In this document: positions 46,399 to 58,500 of the stretch, in pieces
How positions within the stretch are numbered: position 1 is the first letter of the stretch
How the letters are laid out: each line of letters starts with the position of its first letter
Assembly (NCBI GenBank): GCA_963082875.1
Contig: OY720101.1
Span: 1,798,001 to 1,862,000 of the forward strand
DNA length: 64,000 nucleotides
DNA from: Corella eumyota
Taxonomy: Eukaryota; Chordata; Ascidiacea; Phlebobranchia; Corellidae
Reading direction: 5' to 3'
The notes under the pieces: model-generated
The model's database searches: none
Seen by the model: the letters and a program-made list of their open reading frames with translations, nothing else
Told to the model about the DNA's origin: nothing
Translations under genes and position numbers: made by a program

Positions 46399-47943
46399 CA
46401 TTATGATGTCATAGACACCCCTGATCGTGTCACAATGGCTCGTTAAAACTTGCAAAGAACTGATCTGTGTTGTCATAGAGCAAGTTAAAAAACTTAAAAC
46501 TGAATTTGCTTTGGTTTAAAATTGGCCGGGGTGGATCTCTACGGATATTAATACTCTGCTAAAAGGTCAAGGGCAAAGGTTTAATGTCATTATAATTACT
46601 ACAAGGGTTATTGCTCTAAAAACATTATTAAAATGAAGCAAACAATGGTTGCACTGATTCTTTGTCCGGTCGAAACTTTTCTCGTAATGTGTCAAAATGG
46701 GTAGACACTTTTTAACGTGTCATATAAGAGTAGACACTCTGTTGTGGAAAATACTTTTTCTATTTATGATTATTTTCTGCCAAGTTCCTATATGCTCATG
46801 TATTGTCGCCTTTTTATTTGTTGTTTCAATGTTTACTAACAATTTAACTCCTTTAAAGAAAATATTTTGGGTCATTATCTTTATTGGGAGGTCTTTTTGG
46901 GTTTATGTTATAGTTAAATTAAAGGTTATATCAAGTTAAAGATAGTCAAGGTTGTATTTTGGTAGGTTATACTGGTTTAATTTCATATAAAAAGTTATTT
47001 TTAACAACTTTTTAAAAGTTTGTTTGACAACTTTAGGTTATATCAAAATTTTAATGAAATTTTAAACTTGATAAATTTTATTTTTTATTTTAATAGAAAA
47101 TGAAATAATTTGGTAAATGTTTAAAATGAGATTTTTAACCAATAATTGGTTTCATTTTTTATCGCCACACTTGTAAATATTATCACCAATTTTTGTTGTT
47201 CGTATTTTTGTAAATATTTGAAATTTTGATCGAATCCTAAATCTTTTAGCCCAACATTATAAATTGGTAAATTTGTGCCTGCATTGAAGATACAAGAAAG
47301 TCATATTAAAGCCTTTTACCTTGCTTTACTTTCATGTTTAGGTAATTTAAATATTTGCTATTATTTTAGTGAATTTATTTTGGGTTTGGATTTTAAAATG
47401 TTTTGCACTAAAATTAAAACGCTTTGTTGGGCATTTTTCAATAAAATTTTGAAATTCTATTTGCTGTATTTTTATACTTCTTTTATGTTTATAATTTAGA
47501 TATTAATTGCATTTTTTTTTCTGTATTATCAAGTAGTTAGTATTAAGAATCTAGTTATGCTTTTTACTATCTTCAAGTCCCTTTTTTTATCAATCTGCAC
47601 ATAGTTATAAGCACACTTTATGAACATTTGTACATTTTATTATAATTTAATCTGGGTAATTGATGTTTTAAACTATATTGGAATAAGTTAAATAATATTT
47701 TTGTCCATACTAAAAAACATTAAGTTTGGTATACAATTAAATATTTTTCATGCAAATTTAATTTTAATATTAGGAGGTGATTTATTATATTTTACCTTAA
47801 TGATTTACTATGTTGATGATATTTTATATACTAGGTTAACATGAGAAATATTGGCAGCTTTAAATTATTTTTATGTGGCAATAACACAATTTATAAAACT
47901 TTAAAAATCACCCAAAAAACCACACACATATTTGATTATTCAT
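46399..47943. other. Convergent 3' region between MEF2 and RRP12
   Basis: AT-rich non-coding sequence. A plus-strand AATAAA near 47440 could end MEF2. TTTATT at 47781-47786 (AATAAA on the minus strand) lies 158 bp past the RRP12 stop. Open frames here lack codon structure or homology that I can recognise. Confidence 0.6.
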
Positions 47944-50900
47944 TTAAAACTTTTTCTTTTGTTTTTTTGATTTAGTTTTTAGTTTTTTCCCACTGACGGC
48001 CCCCTTCTTTGCTGCTTTCACCAATCCATTATATTGCCCCGTCACCTTCTTTTGTTTTCTTTTATTCAGGGCAGCATGATTAAATGGAAGATAAGCGTAA
48101 GGCTCGACAGAATTCCTTTTCTTCATGTCTCCTCCGGACTTTTTGCTTTTGAATTTTGATCCTGTTGATTCTAGATCTCGATGGATTCCTTTACCACCAG
48201 GTTTGTAAGTTGATTCCTCCTCATCTTCTTCTAACTTCCTTTTCTTTCCTTTTTTAGGAGCAACTCCGATGCTAGTGAGGAGTTTGGTATTCTCTTCTTC
48301 TTCTTTAAGATCTTCATCTCCATCATCAATAATCAGTCTTCCATCATCTGAAGTTTTAAAGTCATTTTTTCGCTGCTTTTTAGTTTGGGAGTTCGGGTCG
48401 ACTCCGACCACTTTTCTAGAAACATCCGCATCCAATAAATCCATCGGCTCATTTCCCTCATCATGCAACCAAGCTCCTTTCTTTGTCTTCTTTTTTCTTG
48501 GTTTCTTCTCATCAATTTCATCGTTATCAGAGTCCGATGAATCAGCTAAAATATCATCAATAGAATCCTTTGTCTTCCTTTTATTAAAAGCCGGCTCACT
48601 TTCATTTTCAGCAAATCTCTGTGCCCGCTTCTCACTCTTCATCTTCTTTGTTCGATCTTGTATTTTTTTAATGTTGTGGAGTTGTTTTCGGTGAGCTTCA
48701 GGGGTCATGGAATAAACAGTTTCGTATCCGAACTTCTGAACCAATCGCTCTAGAATCTGTCGAACTTTAAACCGAAAATGTCTTCTAGTCTCTGGCTTCC
48801 AACCTAACAAAGAATCCAGAATTCCTTTTGTAAATTGAGCAAGTGTTGGACGATCCAAAACTGTGAATAGCACCATTATAAAACCTAAAGCACCTTTACA
48901 GATCTCTCTTGAATTAGAACCCAACAACAAACAAATATTTGAAATGGTTTGTTCCATTAAACTCGATGGCATCATGGCCTTGTACTCATAGATCAATCTT
49001 GAAAGACCAAATATGGTTGCTTGTATGGTCATTGGTGGACCAGACAAACCGGTAAACACCACTTGAAAATACTCCTCCAGCATAGACTGTTTCATATCAT
49101 TACTTTCTTCACTATCCATTAAAACTTTTGCACCAATAACTAGCATTTCAAAAGCTGCAGATCTGCTTCTTGCAGCACCTTGAGTGCATAAAATAACTTC
49201 AGGAATTGCACATTTAATAAACTCTAAACAGTCCTGAACTGTGTTTGAATTAGAACCTAGTTGTATCATGATTTGTTCCATGCATTTAATTCTTGGGCCT
49301 TTGGATGATTGAGCCGATGTAGAAAGTCCAGTAATAAACGAATCTTTTAATTCATCTAAGTGAAATTGTATAAAATTTCGACAAACTTCTTTTTCTGAGC
49401 CGCAAATTTCTTCCATTATTCGGTAAGCCTTTTTCTGCAAGCTGGGGTTAGGACTTGTTGTCATGGGCTTAATAGTCTCATAAATATCTTTCAACTGCTC
49501 CTGTGGGATGTAGATTACCATAGCAACCATAAGATCAAGAAGAGCAAGTCTTGTGGCATCATTTTCACCATCACCATCAAAAACTCTGAATTTTGCTTTC
49601 GGGAAAAAGGTCGATATTAACTCTTGGTCACTAATACTTAAGTACAACTTAATTGTTTCAAGTGCTGATAGCCTTTCAAGGGATTTTCGCTTGTTTGCAT
49701 CATTTAATTGACATTCTTTGCTTTCATTTTCATGCCCTTTCGCTACTTCAATAGTTGTGTAAATGTTGAACAAAATCGGGAGATAATTTTTAGCGAACCT
49801 TGCTACAACTTTGCAATCCCTTTCCGATTTCTTTCCAGCGATAATTATGTTTCTTAAACCTTGGAGCACAGTGAGCCTAAGATCTTTATGCTCCTCTAAT
49901 GCCCTTCCTAGAATCCTTGCAAGACCTGGAAAAGAACTAGATATATCAGTTGCACCTTTACAGAAAGCAGGTAACAAATCCCAGCATTGATATTGCAGAG
50001 TTTCATATGAACTTGATTGGATATCTTGCTTTTTGAGTTTCAATTCTATACTCCGAGCTCGAAGTGTTGCAGCCAATGGTAGAAAATATTCAAGAAAATA
50101 TGAAAGTTCGGTTGAAACTATTGATTTTTTAAGCAACGGAAGAAGCCAACTTCGTGGGAAGTCGTAATCTTTTGCAGAGCCATCGATACAAAGTGGGGCA
50201 GCTTGGAGAAAAAGTTTGGGTCCCAATGCTCCAATTGCTGACCCAACACAATCATCTAACTCACTATTATACTGAAATTGTGGGGAGTTCCTCAAATCAA
50301 CTAAACTACTGAGCTGTATTTTAACAATGGTAAAATACTCAGGTAAAACAAGGGTTTTAAATGCAGTGGAATACAGCTTAAACACAAGGTCCCAGACTGA
50401 TAGAAATTTGTATTTCAAACCCTCTGATAATAACTTAAACATTGAAGACACCAAACCTTTAATTGCAGTTGAGTTACTTTTGTTGTTCTCAGTATCATCT
50501 TTCACCTGACAACATTCCTTCATTAAAAGCTCAACAGTCGAAGCTGAAGCCTCACAAACAACTCGATTTTGTGAAGCCAACATTTTAAAGCAAGTTGCAG
50601 AAAGCTTCGGAATATGAGCTATGGATAAACTTCTTGCATTTTCTTCATATTTTGTTCCCTTGAAGTGCTTAGACAAATGTACGAGGGCTTTCTCCATTAC
50701 AGCAAGCCAAGCAGAGCATACTTGACCATCAGAAGAGTTAGGGTAATAATCATATAAGGCTGTAATAATCTGTGCATTTAAATCTGGAGTTAAAAACTCA
50801 ATTCTGGGTTGGTTTAGAAACATGTTGTAAAGGGTTTGCAAGCAAACTGATTTGACCACAGGTTCACTTAAGGTCATTAGTCTCAAAACAGTCTCGCATG

Positions 50901-51882
50901 ATTTCTTTAAGGTGATCAACGGGAAAGTATAAAGGACTCTGCCGAGCATTGACAGAACATGACACACAGAAGAAGTGGAAGACATTCCTCCAAATTTATC
51001 GAGATGAGTCACGGCAAATTTTGCCGTCGCCGTGGTAGCAGGATGAACAATTGCTTTATCCTCCTTCAAGAAGGAACTTGCGCACAAGATACTACAAATC
51101 GCATTCTGAGATGCTTTTCGGATTTTAGGTTTTAAATGAGTAGAAAAATTTAAAATTGCATTGTAGATGTTCATAGTAGAAGCATCTTCCCACACGCTTA
51201 AGTCCTGTTGTCTTAAAATTGTTGCAAGACATGATATTACTGATTTTATCAAAGCAGTCGGCATACTTCCATCACATTTCATCGAATTTTCACTCAGAAT
51301 ATCGAACAAAACTTTTGAAACTTCTCCAAACTTTGCTCGAATCACAGGAATAGGAACGTTCTTACAAGTCATAGATAATAAATATGCCACAGCCGCCGCT
51401 GATTCGATTTGTGTCACCGATGATAATGCTGTGACCAGTGCCGCAAAATATGCCGTGTCCGATTCTTCCCCTCCTTGGTCTCTGATTACTTCGGTTATTG
51501 CCGCTAGTACAGCACAAACTTCTTTATGTTTTGCTGAATTGTTTAACCAATATCGTTGAATTTTACCAAAAGTTACGTTGGTACAATCCGATAAACCGCT
51601 TAAAAATGTCTTAAATGTTCCATTATCGCTTGAATTATCGTCCATCATTTGCTCCATAATTTTCGAATTTTCAGTTTTTTCACTTTCCAATTCATTGTGG
51701 ATCTTCACTGCTTCGAGAGTTAAACCCTTATTTGATTTCGTCGTTGGTTGCATGTGGAAAAATCTCGCTTTTGCTTTCTCACGATGGGAGCTCGCAGCGG
51801 GGTTACTTGAACTAGAACCCCCTTTTCTCCAACTTTTTAACTTGTTTCGAACCCCGCTTTTTAACTTTCCCGGTTTACCCAT
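47944..51882 (-). CDS. RRP12: Ribosomal RNA processing 12 homologue, intronless
   Basis: One uninterrupted frame encodes 1,312 residues (human about 1,297). The start is placed at MGKPGKLKSGV (51882), matching the conserved N terminus, rather than a Met 12 codons upstream. Landmarks match the family along its length: FLSGLSDCTNVTFGKIQRYW, HKEVCAVLAAITEVIR, ELNAQIITALYDYYP, DFPRSWLLPLL, RFAKNYLPILFN and EVILCTQGAA. The body is HEAT-repeat solenoid. The last 250 residues are acidic and then strongly basic (SDGRLIIDDGDED, KSKKQKKKF), typical of a nucleolar protein. RRP12 exports and matures pre-40S and pre-60S particles. It is the only gene here without coding introns. It is divergent from DOP1 and convergent with MEF2. 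Confidence 0.97.
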   Translation of the reverse strand: MGKPGKLKSGVRNKLKSWRKGGSSSSNPAASSHREKAKARFFHMQPTTKSNKGLTLEAVKIHNELESEKTENSKIMEQMMDDNSSDNGTFKTFLSGLSDCTNVTFGKIQRYWLNNSAKHKEVCAVLAAITEVIRDQGGEESDTAYFAALVTALSSVTQIESAAAVAYLLSMTCKNVPIPVIRAKFGEVSKVLFDILSENSMKCDGSMPTALIKSVISCLATILRQQDLSVWEDASTMNIYNAILNFSTHLKPKIRKASQNAICSILCASSFLKEDKAIVHPATTATAKFAVTHLDKFGGMSSTSSVCHVLSMLGRVLYTFPLITLKKSCETVLRLMTLSEPVVKSVCLQTLYNMFLNQPRIEFLTPDLNAQIITALYDYYPNSSDGQVCSAWLAVMEKALVHLSKHFKGTKYEENARSLSIAHIPKLSATCFKMLASQNRVVCEASASTVELLMKECCQVKDDTENNKSNSTAIKGLVSSMFKLLSEGLKYKFLSVWDLVFKLYSTAFKTLVLPEYFTIVKIQLSSLVDLRNSPQFQYNSELDDCVGSAIGALGPKLFLQAAPLCIDGSAKDYDFPRSWLLPLLKKSIVSTELSYFLEYFLPLAATLRARSIELKLKKQDIQSSSYETLQYQCWDLLPAFCKGATDISSSFPGLARILGRALEEHKDLRLTVLQGLRNIIIAGKKSERDCKVVARFAKNYLPILFNIYTTIEVAKGHENESKECQLNDANKRKSLERLSALETIKLYLSISDQELISTFFPKAKFRVFDGDGENDATRLALLDLMVAMVIYIPQEQLKDIYETIKPMTTSPNPSLQKKAYRIMEEICGSEKEVCRNFIQFHLDELKDSFITGLSTSAQSSKGPRIKCMEQIMIQLGSNSNTVQDCLEFIKCAIPEVILCTQGAARSRSAAFEMLVIGAKVLMDSEESNDMKQSMLEEYFQVVFTGLSGPPMTIQATIFGLSRLIYEYKAMMPSSLMEQTISNICLLLGSNSREICKGALGFIMVLFTVLDRPTLAQFTKGILDSLLGWKPETRRHFRFKVRQILERLVQKFGYETVYSMTPEAHRKQLHNIKKIQDRTKKMKSEKRAQRFAENESEPAFNKRKTKDSIDDILADSSDSDNDEIDEKKPRKKKTKKGAWLHDEGNEPMDLLDADVSRKVVGVDPNSQTKKQRKNDFKTSDDGRLIIDDGDEDLKEEEENTKLLTSIGVAPKKGKKRKLEEDEEESTYKPGGKGIHRDLESTGSKFKSKKSGGDMKKRNSVEPYAYLPFNHAALNKRKQKKVTGQYNGLVKAAKKGAVSGKKLKTKSKKQKKKF

Positions 51883-52531
51883 TTTTGTTATATTTGTTAC
51901 CAATAGAAACCAACGCAATCTAAATAATTTACAAAAACATATTTTATTTCAAAGCCCTAATAATTATTATTAATGAACAAACATTTTAATTTGCTTATAA
52001 TCAGATAATGTACAATCATAAAAGATTAACGTTAATTTTACTTTTACGTAGCCCCGAAACAAAACCATGCCGTTTGTGGCTTAAACTAACATTTTACAAA
52101 CTGCTAGATAACGTTAATAATATTTAAATGATTCTATAAGATTTAATTTAGGCAAAAAAATGTTTTTTTAGGCTTATGCCAGCAACACATGTGTAACCTT
52201 TGACCCTAGTTTCGCAATAGAAATCATAAAATGCTCCTGGTGGCCATTTCTATGCTATAGAAATCTTATAATACAATTTGAGGGTATTTCCCCATTTAAG
52301 ATTGGATACAAACCAAAAATCTTGAAATCTTTGTTGTCATGATCACATGACGCCTTCTTTGGGATTAAATCAAGATAAGATTGTTTAATTTTGTTAACTA
52401 TAATTATACAAAGTTAAGCTATTCATTTTTCTTCATAAATATAATTATTTAGTGCAACAAATTGAGAAAAAAGAACTGTTTATCAATTTAAAAATAGAAG
52501 TTTTGTAAAATAACTAGAATACGTATTAAAA
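51883..52531. promoter_or_regulatory. Divergent promoter interval, RRP12 / DOP1
   Basis: The start codons of the two genes are 649 bp apart. ATAGAAAT occurs at about 52217 and 52257, with its inverse ATTTCTAT between them. A possible splice acceptor on the minus strand (ATTATTTAG ending at 51920) lies 37 bp before the RRP12 ATG. Promoter function is inferred from position. Confidence 0.45.
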
Positions 52532-55500
52532 ATGGAATATAGCGATGATAATTCGTTATTGGATGACCCAAAATATCGTCAATATATCTCATATGTTGAG
52601 AAGGCACTGAGGAATTTTGAAAGTTCAAGTGAATGGGCAGATTTGATTTCGGCTTTGGCAAAACTTAATAAAGTAAAAGTTATTATTAAATATTGTGCAT
52701 TAATTTTCAGTAAACTTTTTAAGCTAAGGTGATTTGTTAAGTTTATTTATTTTATTTTAATATAACATATTTAAATTATTGTTATGACTAGTTTTAATAT
52801 ATAATAGTTATAACATATATAAAAGAAAAAAACTTTAAAATTCCAAATTTTTGTATGTTGCAATCTTAATTTTTTTAAGGTTTTGAACCCCAAATATAAT
52901 GTGATCCCCAAAAAGATGACGGTGGGTAAAAGGTTATCCCAATGTATGCACCCAGCTCTACCCGGTGGGGTTCACTTGAAAGCTCTCGACGTTTACAACT
53001 CCATTTTTAAGATAATCAAAACTGATCGTCTCAAGAATGACCTCTATATTTATAGGTTTGTTTTTGTTTAATTTTTTGGATTGAAAAAAGTTGTTAAATC
53101 AATTTAATTGATTTAAATTTACTAACAAAACATGTGGTAATAAATATATATAATGGAGCTTTTTGGATATTATATATATATGGGCATCTAATTTTGGCCT
53201 TGCAAAATAAATATATTATATATGTATAAAACTGCCGTTTGTGATGAGCAGGTAAATTATATTGATTGTTGGTTGCAACCACATTACAACAAATAAAATC
53301 TTGACCGTAAAGCGAACTATCGACTAGTTTTTTTAATATAAAAATATTAAAAATTTTATCAATTTTTTTAGCATGGGAGTCTTTCCTCTTCTAGTGACAG
53401 CTTCGATGCAAGTTCGTCCTGTGTTGTTGAATTTGTATGAGACCCATTTATTACCACTAGGGGGAGCATTAAGAGGGTGTTTGGACGGGTTATTATTGGG
53501 TTTGATGCCAGGTAAGTGAAATAATTTTTTCGACCCCAAAAATTTTGCTTTTTTATAAAATAAAGGTTAATATTAAAAAGTAACCCTTTTTCTTGCTGTA
53601 TTTAACATTTCTTAATTATTACCTTTTTTAAAAGGTTTAGAAGAAGGAACTGAACATTTTGAAAGAACTGACATTTTACTGGAAAGAATTTGTGAAAAAG
53701 TAAAAATTATAACAAATAATAGAAATAATATTTAGTTGCTAGGTTATTTTAATTAAAAGCCATCATTAGTAACCTTTTAATATAGCATCATGTTTTGTTT
53801 ATACAATATAGTATGTATACTCTATTTATCTTTATTTAAGATATGCTCCATTTACTATAAATAAATTTACAAAAAGTAACAGTATTTAATAAAGGTATGT
53901 TTGTGTACTTGTAATATAAACGTGTGTGAATTTACAATGTCCTATAGTTTTTAAAACTTACTTTTTTTTGTATTTTGGTATTTATTAACTAAATTTTATT
54001 TTGTTACTTTTTAAGGTTTCTCCATTGGACTTTTATGAAGCGATATGGAGATGTGTTTTGTCTTCCTCCCAAGCAAGATTGTCTGCTCTTCAACTAATCT
54101 TGAGAAGATTTGATCGCAAAAGATCGACAGACGATCAACTTTTTATTATTGGCTCTGATATCAATGTTATGGTAAGTTTATAATTTTTTTATTTTTTTAT
54201 AATCTTTTAACCTAAATATATATATTAAAGCTTGGTGGACAATTATATATATATAGAAATATATGTTAACGCAATTTAGGAGCATTCAAATAAACTGCCG
54301 TTTATAGAAAGGGGTAAAACTGGCAACGTGGTGTAGTGGTAAGAACACTTGCTACCGGGCAATTATAGTCTCTATAATATCCCAAACTGCCACAGGCAAC
54401 TCGAGACTGGGTCGGAGTAACTTATGTTACTCTATGTTTAAGTTGCGCATTTGACCTTCCCACATCGAGGATAAAGATATATACAAAAAATAAAATAAAT
54501 TATCACGAAAATATTATTTAAGAGTAAATATGCAGCCCTTAGGGTTTGCAGTTGCCTAGTTGTTGTCAAAATATACTTTTATTAAAAACTTATTTTATTT
54601 AAATTTTTTTCAGGTTTTAGGATTGCGTGAAGCGTTATTAGATAAGTTGGTTTTAACCCAACGATCAGCACTCGATGTCCTTGTTTTAATTTGTCCTCTT
54701 TCTAACATTCCAGTTCCAAGATCCGATATCAAAGTTTTGGTTGAATCCTCACTACTCTGTGTTCTTAGAAGAGATATGTCTCTTAATAGGAGACTGTATT
54801 CTTGGTTGTTGGGTTAGTTAATTTATTTGTTTGTACTTATTTATCCTTGATGTGTAAAGGTGACTTCAAGACCTAAACATAGAGTAACATTCAACTCTGA
54901 CCTGGTCTTAAGTTAACTATGAAAATTTGGGATGATATTTGATTAAAACTGGCTGTCAATTAATCTGCTGATTACGGTATGAATACATGGGGATTAAACC
55001 CCCGACCTTTTGTTGTGAAGCCTAGTTTTTTTCTTTATAATAAGCTTTTACTGATTATAAATTGTATCTAAAATCTTTTAAATTTTGTTTACATTAGGTT
55101 ATGATCAAACTAAAAGACAACTGAGCACTGGAAGTTTGGAAATAAAAGAAGAAATTTCTTATTTTGAGAAATATTCTCAAACAGTTTTAATCGAATCAAT
55201 CTCCAATATGTTGCTTCAACTTAAAAACAAAATTACGGTTTGTTTAAAATGTTCAGTTTCAATTTAAAAACATAAATAATTTATTTTTTTCTCTGGTTAT
55301 ATAAAGGAATTTAAATTCACATGATTGAAATTTTATAAATAAAACCTGTATAAGCTACTGATATAAAGTAGTATAAGCTACTGTTCCATATACAATAGAA
55401 CAAATTGATTTTTTATTGTATACATTGTATTGAGAAAATCAATTCCTATTTTAAAACAAAAAATAATTTTAACAAATAAAAATTGTGCTTTAAATACTAA

Positions 55501-58500
55501 ATATAATATTTAACCCCACAACATTAAAATTTATTAACAGATAAAAAGTGAAAATGATTTGTATCCACTTAAGTTATTGGTTAGTTTATTGGACAAACAG
55601 GAAATTGGACCTCTTATTATTGAGGAGGTGTTGGTTGATGTGTTTAGGTAAAGATTGTTATCCTAAAATTTTATATTATAAGTGTAAATTGCTTTTGGTT
55701 AAATTGCAATACATATTTTGGGTCACGTATGTTGTCTGGTTTTAGACAAAACATGATTACACTACGGCTCTCCTAAATTCTCTCGCCTGAAATTTTATTT
55801 GAGAGAATTCTCTCCTATAGTAAATGACACATTGTTTTGTCTAGAGCCGGATGACATGCATGATCCCATATTTTCTTTAAAGTATAAACATTTTTAATTT
55901 GATTTTTAAATATATTTAGAATTTGTTTTATTTATTTTTTGTTTTAACAGATTATTACAAAAATCAGTTGATGTTATTCAAGAAGCAATCAGGTTTTTTA
56001 ACTTTTATTTTTGCATTGTAGGAGTAAAGGTTACATTTTATAAAGTTTATCCCAATTATAATGAAATTTAAATAATTATTTTGTGTATTTTTTTTTAACT
56101 CATGAAGTTTGAAGCTGTTTATATTCCAAACTTAACTTGTTTATAATATTTAAATTTATTTTTTAGTGCAAAAATTTACATTGAAAATATTGGAAATCTT
56201 AAAATCACTGAAATCTCGAAAACAGGGAACTTATTATTGGGAGAATTTCAACCAAGTTATATCTGGATGTTTACTACTAATTTGTTAATCAATTATTCAG
56301 CTCAACCTGATGACTGTAAATCTAATATTGAGTAAGTTGCATCTATATAAGAGCTTAGTAAACAAATTGCTAATAAGTATGTATGTTCAATTTATGAGCT
56401 TTAAAAAAAAAACTGTCGTTTGTTGCAACCATATTACAACAAGTAAACTGCAACCTATATTAGGGACAATAAACTAGTGTTGTTTTAATGGAAGGATAAC
56501 CACAATTTTATTTAAGATTTTAAATTTACAATAGTAATATGTTAAAAATATTTATTAGTTTAGTGATTGTTTTTAATTATTTCAAAATTATTTTTAGATT
56601 ACCAGACCGAAAAGAAAATATTTGTTTTTCTGAAATCTGTGATTTTATTCGACTTCTGTTGAAAATTGTAAACACAGAAAATTTTGAAGAAGTAAGTTAT
56701 AATATTTTTTATGTCACCACAAATGTTTTTTGTATATCTTTATTGTAAATATAGGAAACTAACACTATGGTTTAAACATACATTTGTTTTTCTTATCCAG
56801 TCTTTTAGCTGTTGGCATTTAAAGGCATTATTGCTTGTTTTTTAATCTACCAATTGTTTTTTTGTCTCAAAAAGTGTTTTTACTGTTTACAGTACCTTAC
56901 TTGAGAGTGTGAGAGAATGGAAGCACTGGGGATTGAACTCAGTACCTCATGCTGTTTAGCCAAGTGCTATAACTTTCTTACTCACGCAAACTGTGGTTTA
57001 AGAAAATAGCAACTTGTATTACAATAAAATAAAACTTTTTTTTAGATCTCAACAATTTGCATTCCTAATTTGTTGTTTAATGTGCTTTCAACATTACACA
57101 AAAACTTAGATACATTTAAGTTTAAAGTTGTTTTAAATGGACTTAAGATTGTGGGTTTGTTGTTGGATTATTGTTGCCCTATTCAACCTAAAGTTGGCGT
57201 ACAAAATAATATTGTTGGCGAACAGGAAGTATGTTATTTATTTTATTTTTTTATAAGATTAGTTACGTTACTTAAATATTTTTTAACCTTTTGTTATTAT
57301 ATTTTTTTAGCATCCATTAGACAATAATGGTTCCTCCAGAATGGTTGATGTTGGTTCAAATATATTGGTTGACAACCATTCCGTTGAAGATTGTTCTTTT
57401 ATTCTGCACCAGATTTTTTGCTCATTTATATCTCAAAATATTTGCTCAGACAGGTAACAAAAATTATTTTCAGATTTAATTTAAATTTAAACTAAGAAAA
57501 CTTTTTTTTTAAATAATATTTATTTACGTTTTACTTATATTTACCCAATTTTTTGTTTTTAAATTAATGGCTTAATATTTTTTTACCGGTAGCGTGGTGT
57601 AGTGGTCAGAAAACTCTTCTATCATAAACAAGGACATAAGTTCGATCTTCAGTGATCTGATGCTGTAGCACCTTTAAGTAAGGTGCTATAAACGGTATGA
57701 ATTCCTGCTGAGCCAACTTAATCAGCAGCATAATTATCGGGCACTTTTAATCTATAATATTCCAAACTGCCACAGGCAACTCAAGACTGGGTTGGGGTAA
57801 CTGATGTTACTCTATGTTTAGGTCGTGCAATCGACCTTCCCACATCGAGGATAAAGATATATACAACAAAAAATCTAAATCTTATAACCTACTACTAATA
57901 AGATGTCTGATGTTTCTAATTATTTATATTTTTTAATTATTATAGAGAATTGGTAACATCTTGTGTTAACAATCTTAAAGAAAATTTCAATGAAGAATTA
58001 ATTTTTGGTTCAAGTGATCAAAGCCAAATAGGTAAGTAAAACGAATATTAAAAAATTATTCTTGCAAATTTTTTTTTTAGTTGATTATATTTTTACAGAC
58101 CCAGATGGGCTAAATGTTTTAAAAGAAATTTTTGATTCGATTTGTAATCTTGTTTGCAACTTTGCTTATTTTCCTGTTTATTGTGAAAGGGGATCTTCAA
58201 GTCCCAAAATGAAGTCGAACGAATTAAGGTTTGGTAAATTTTTTTTTTAACTCAATTTTGTTCTTCAAAAGTACTGTAGTTAACTGTTAGTAATCTTTTT
58301 ATTTTTAATAAAAAAGAATTTTTAATAAAAAATCAAATTTGAAATTAAAATATTCGTTTAAGTTTTCCAGAATGGTTTGAATATTTGATCTGGTGTTCTT
58401 GTGACCAGACAACCATGGATGGTGTTTATTTTCCATTCTCATTGGTAGCTATACAGACCATACTTGAATTGGTTTCTTTTGCTGGTAGTCAACCAACATT

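Noticed and set aside
46697-47499. Two hydrophobic open frames in the MEF2 3' region
   Set aside because: They are T-rich, low-complexity translations with no splice partners. They are expected by chance in AT-rich DNA.
48269-48694. 141-codon open frame opposite RRP12
   Set aside because: It is a mirror of the acidic and basic RRP12 C-terminal tail. It is Ser- and Phe-rich with no start context or homology that I recognise.
51167-51973. Two 130-codon plus-strand frames opposite RRP12
   Set aside because: They are antisense shadows of the conserved RRP12 N-terminal region.
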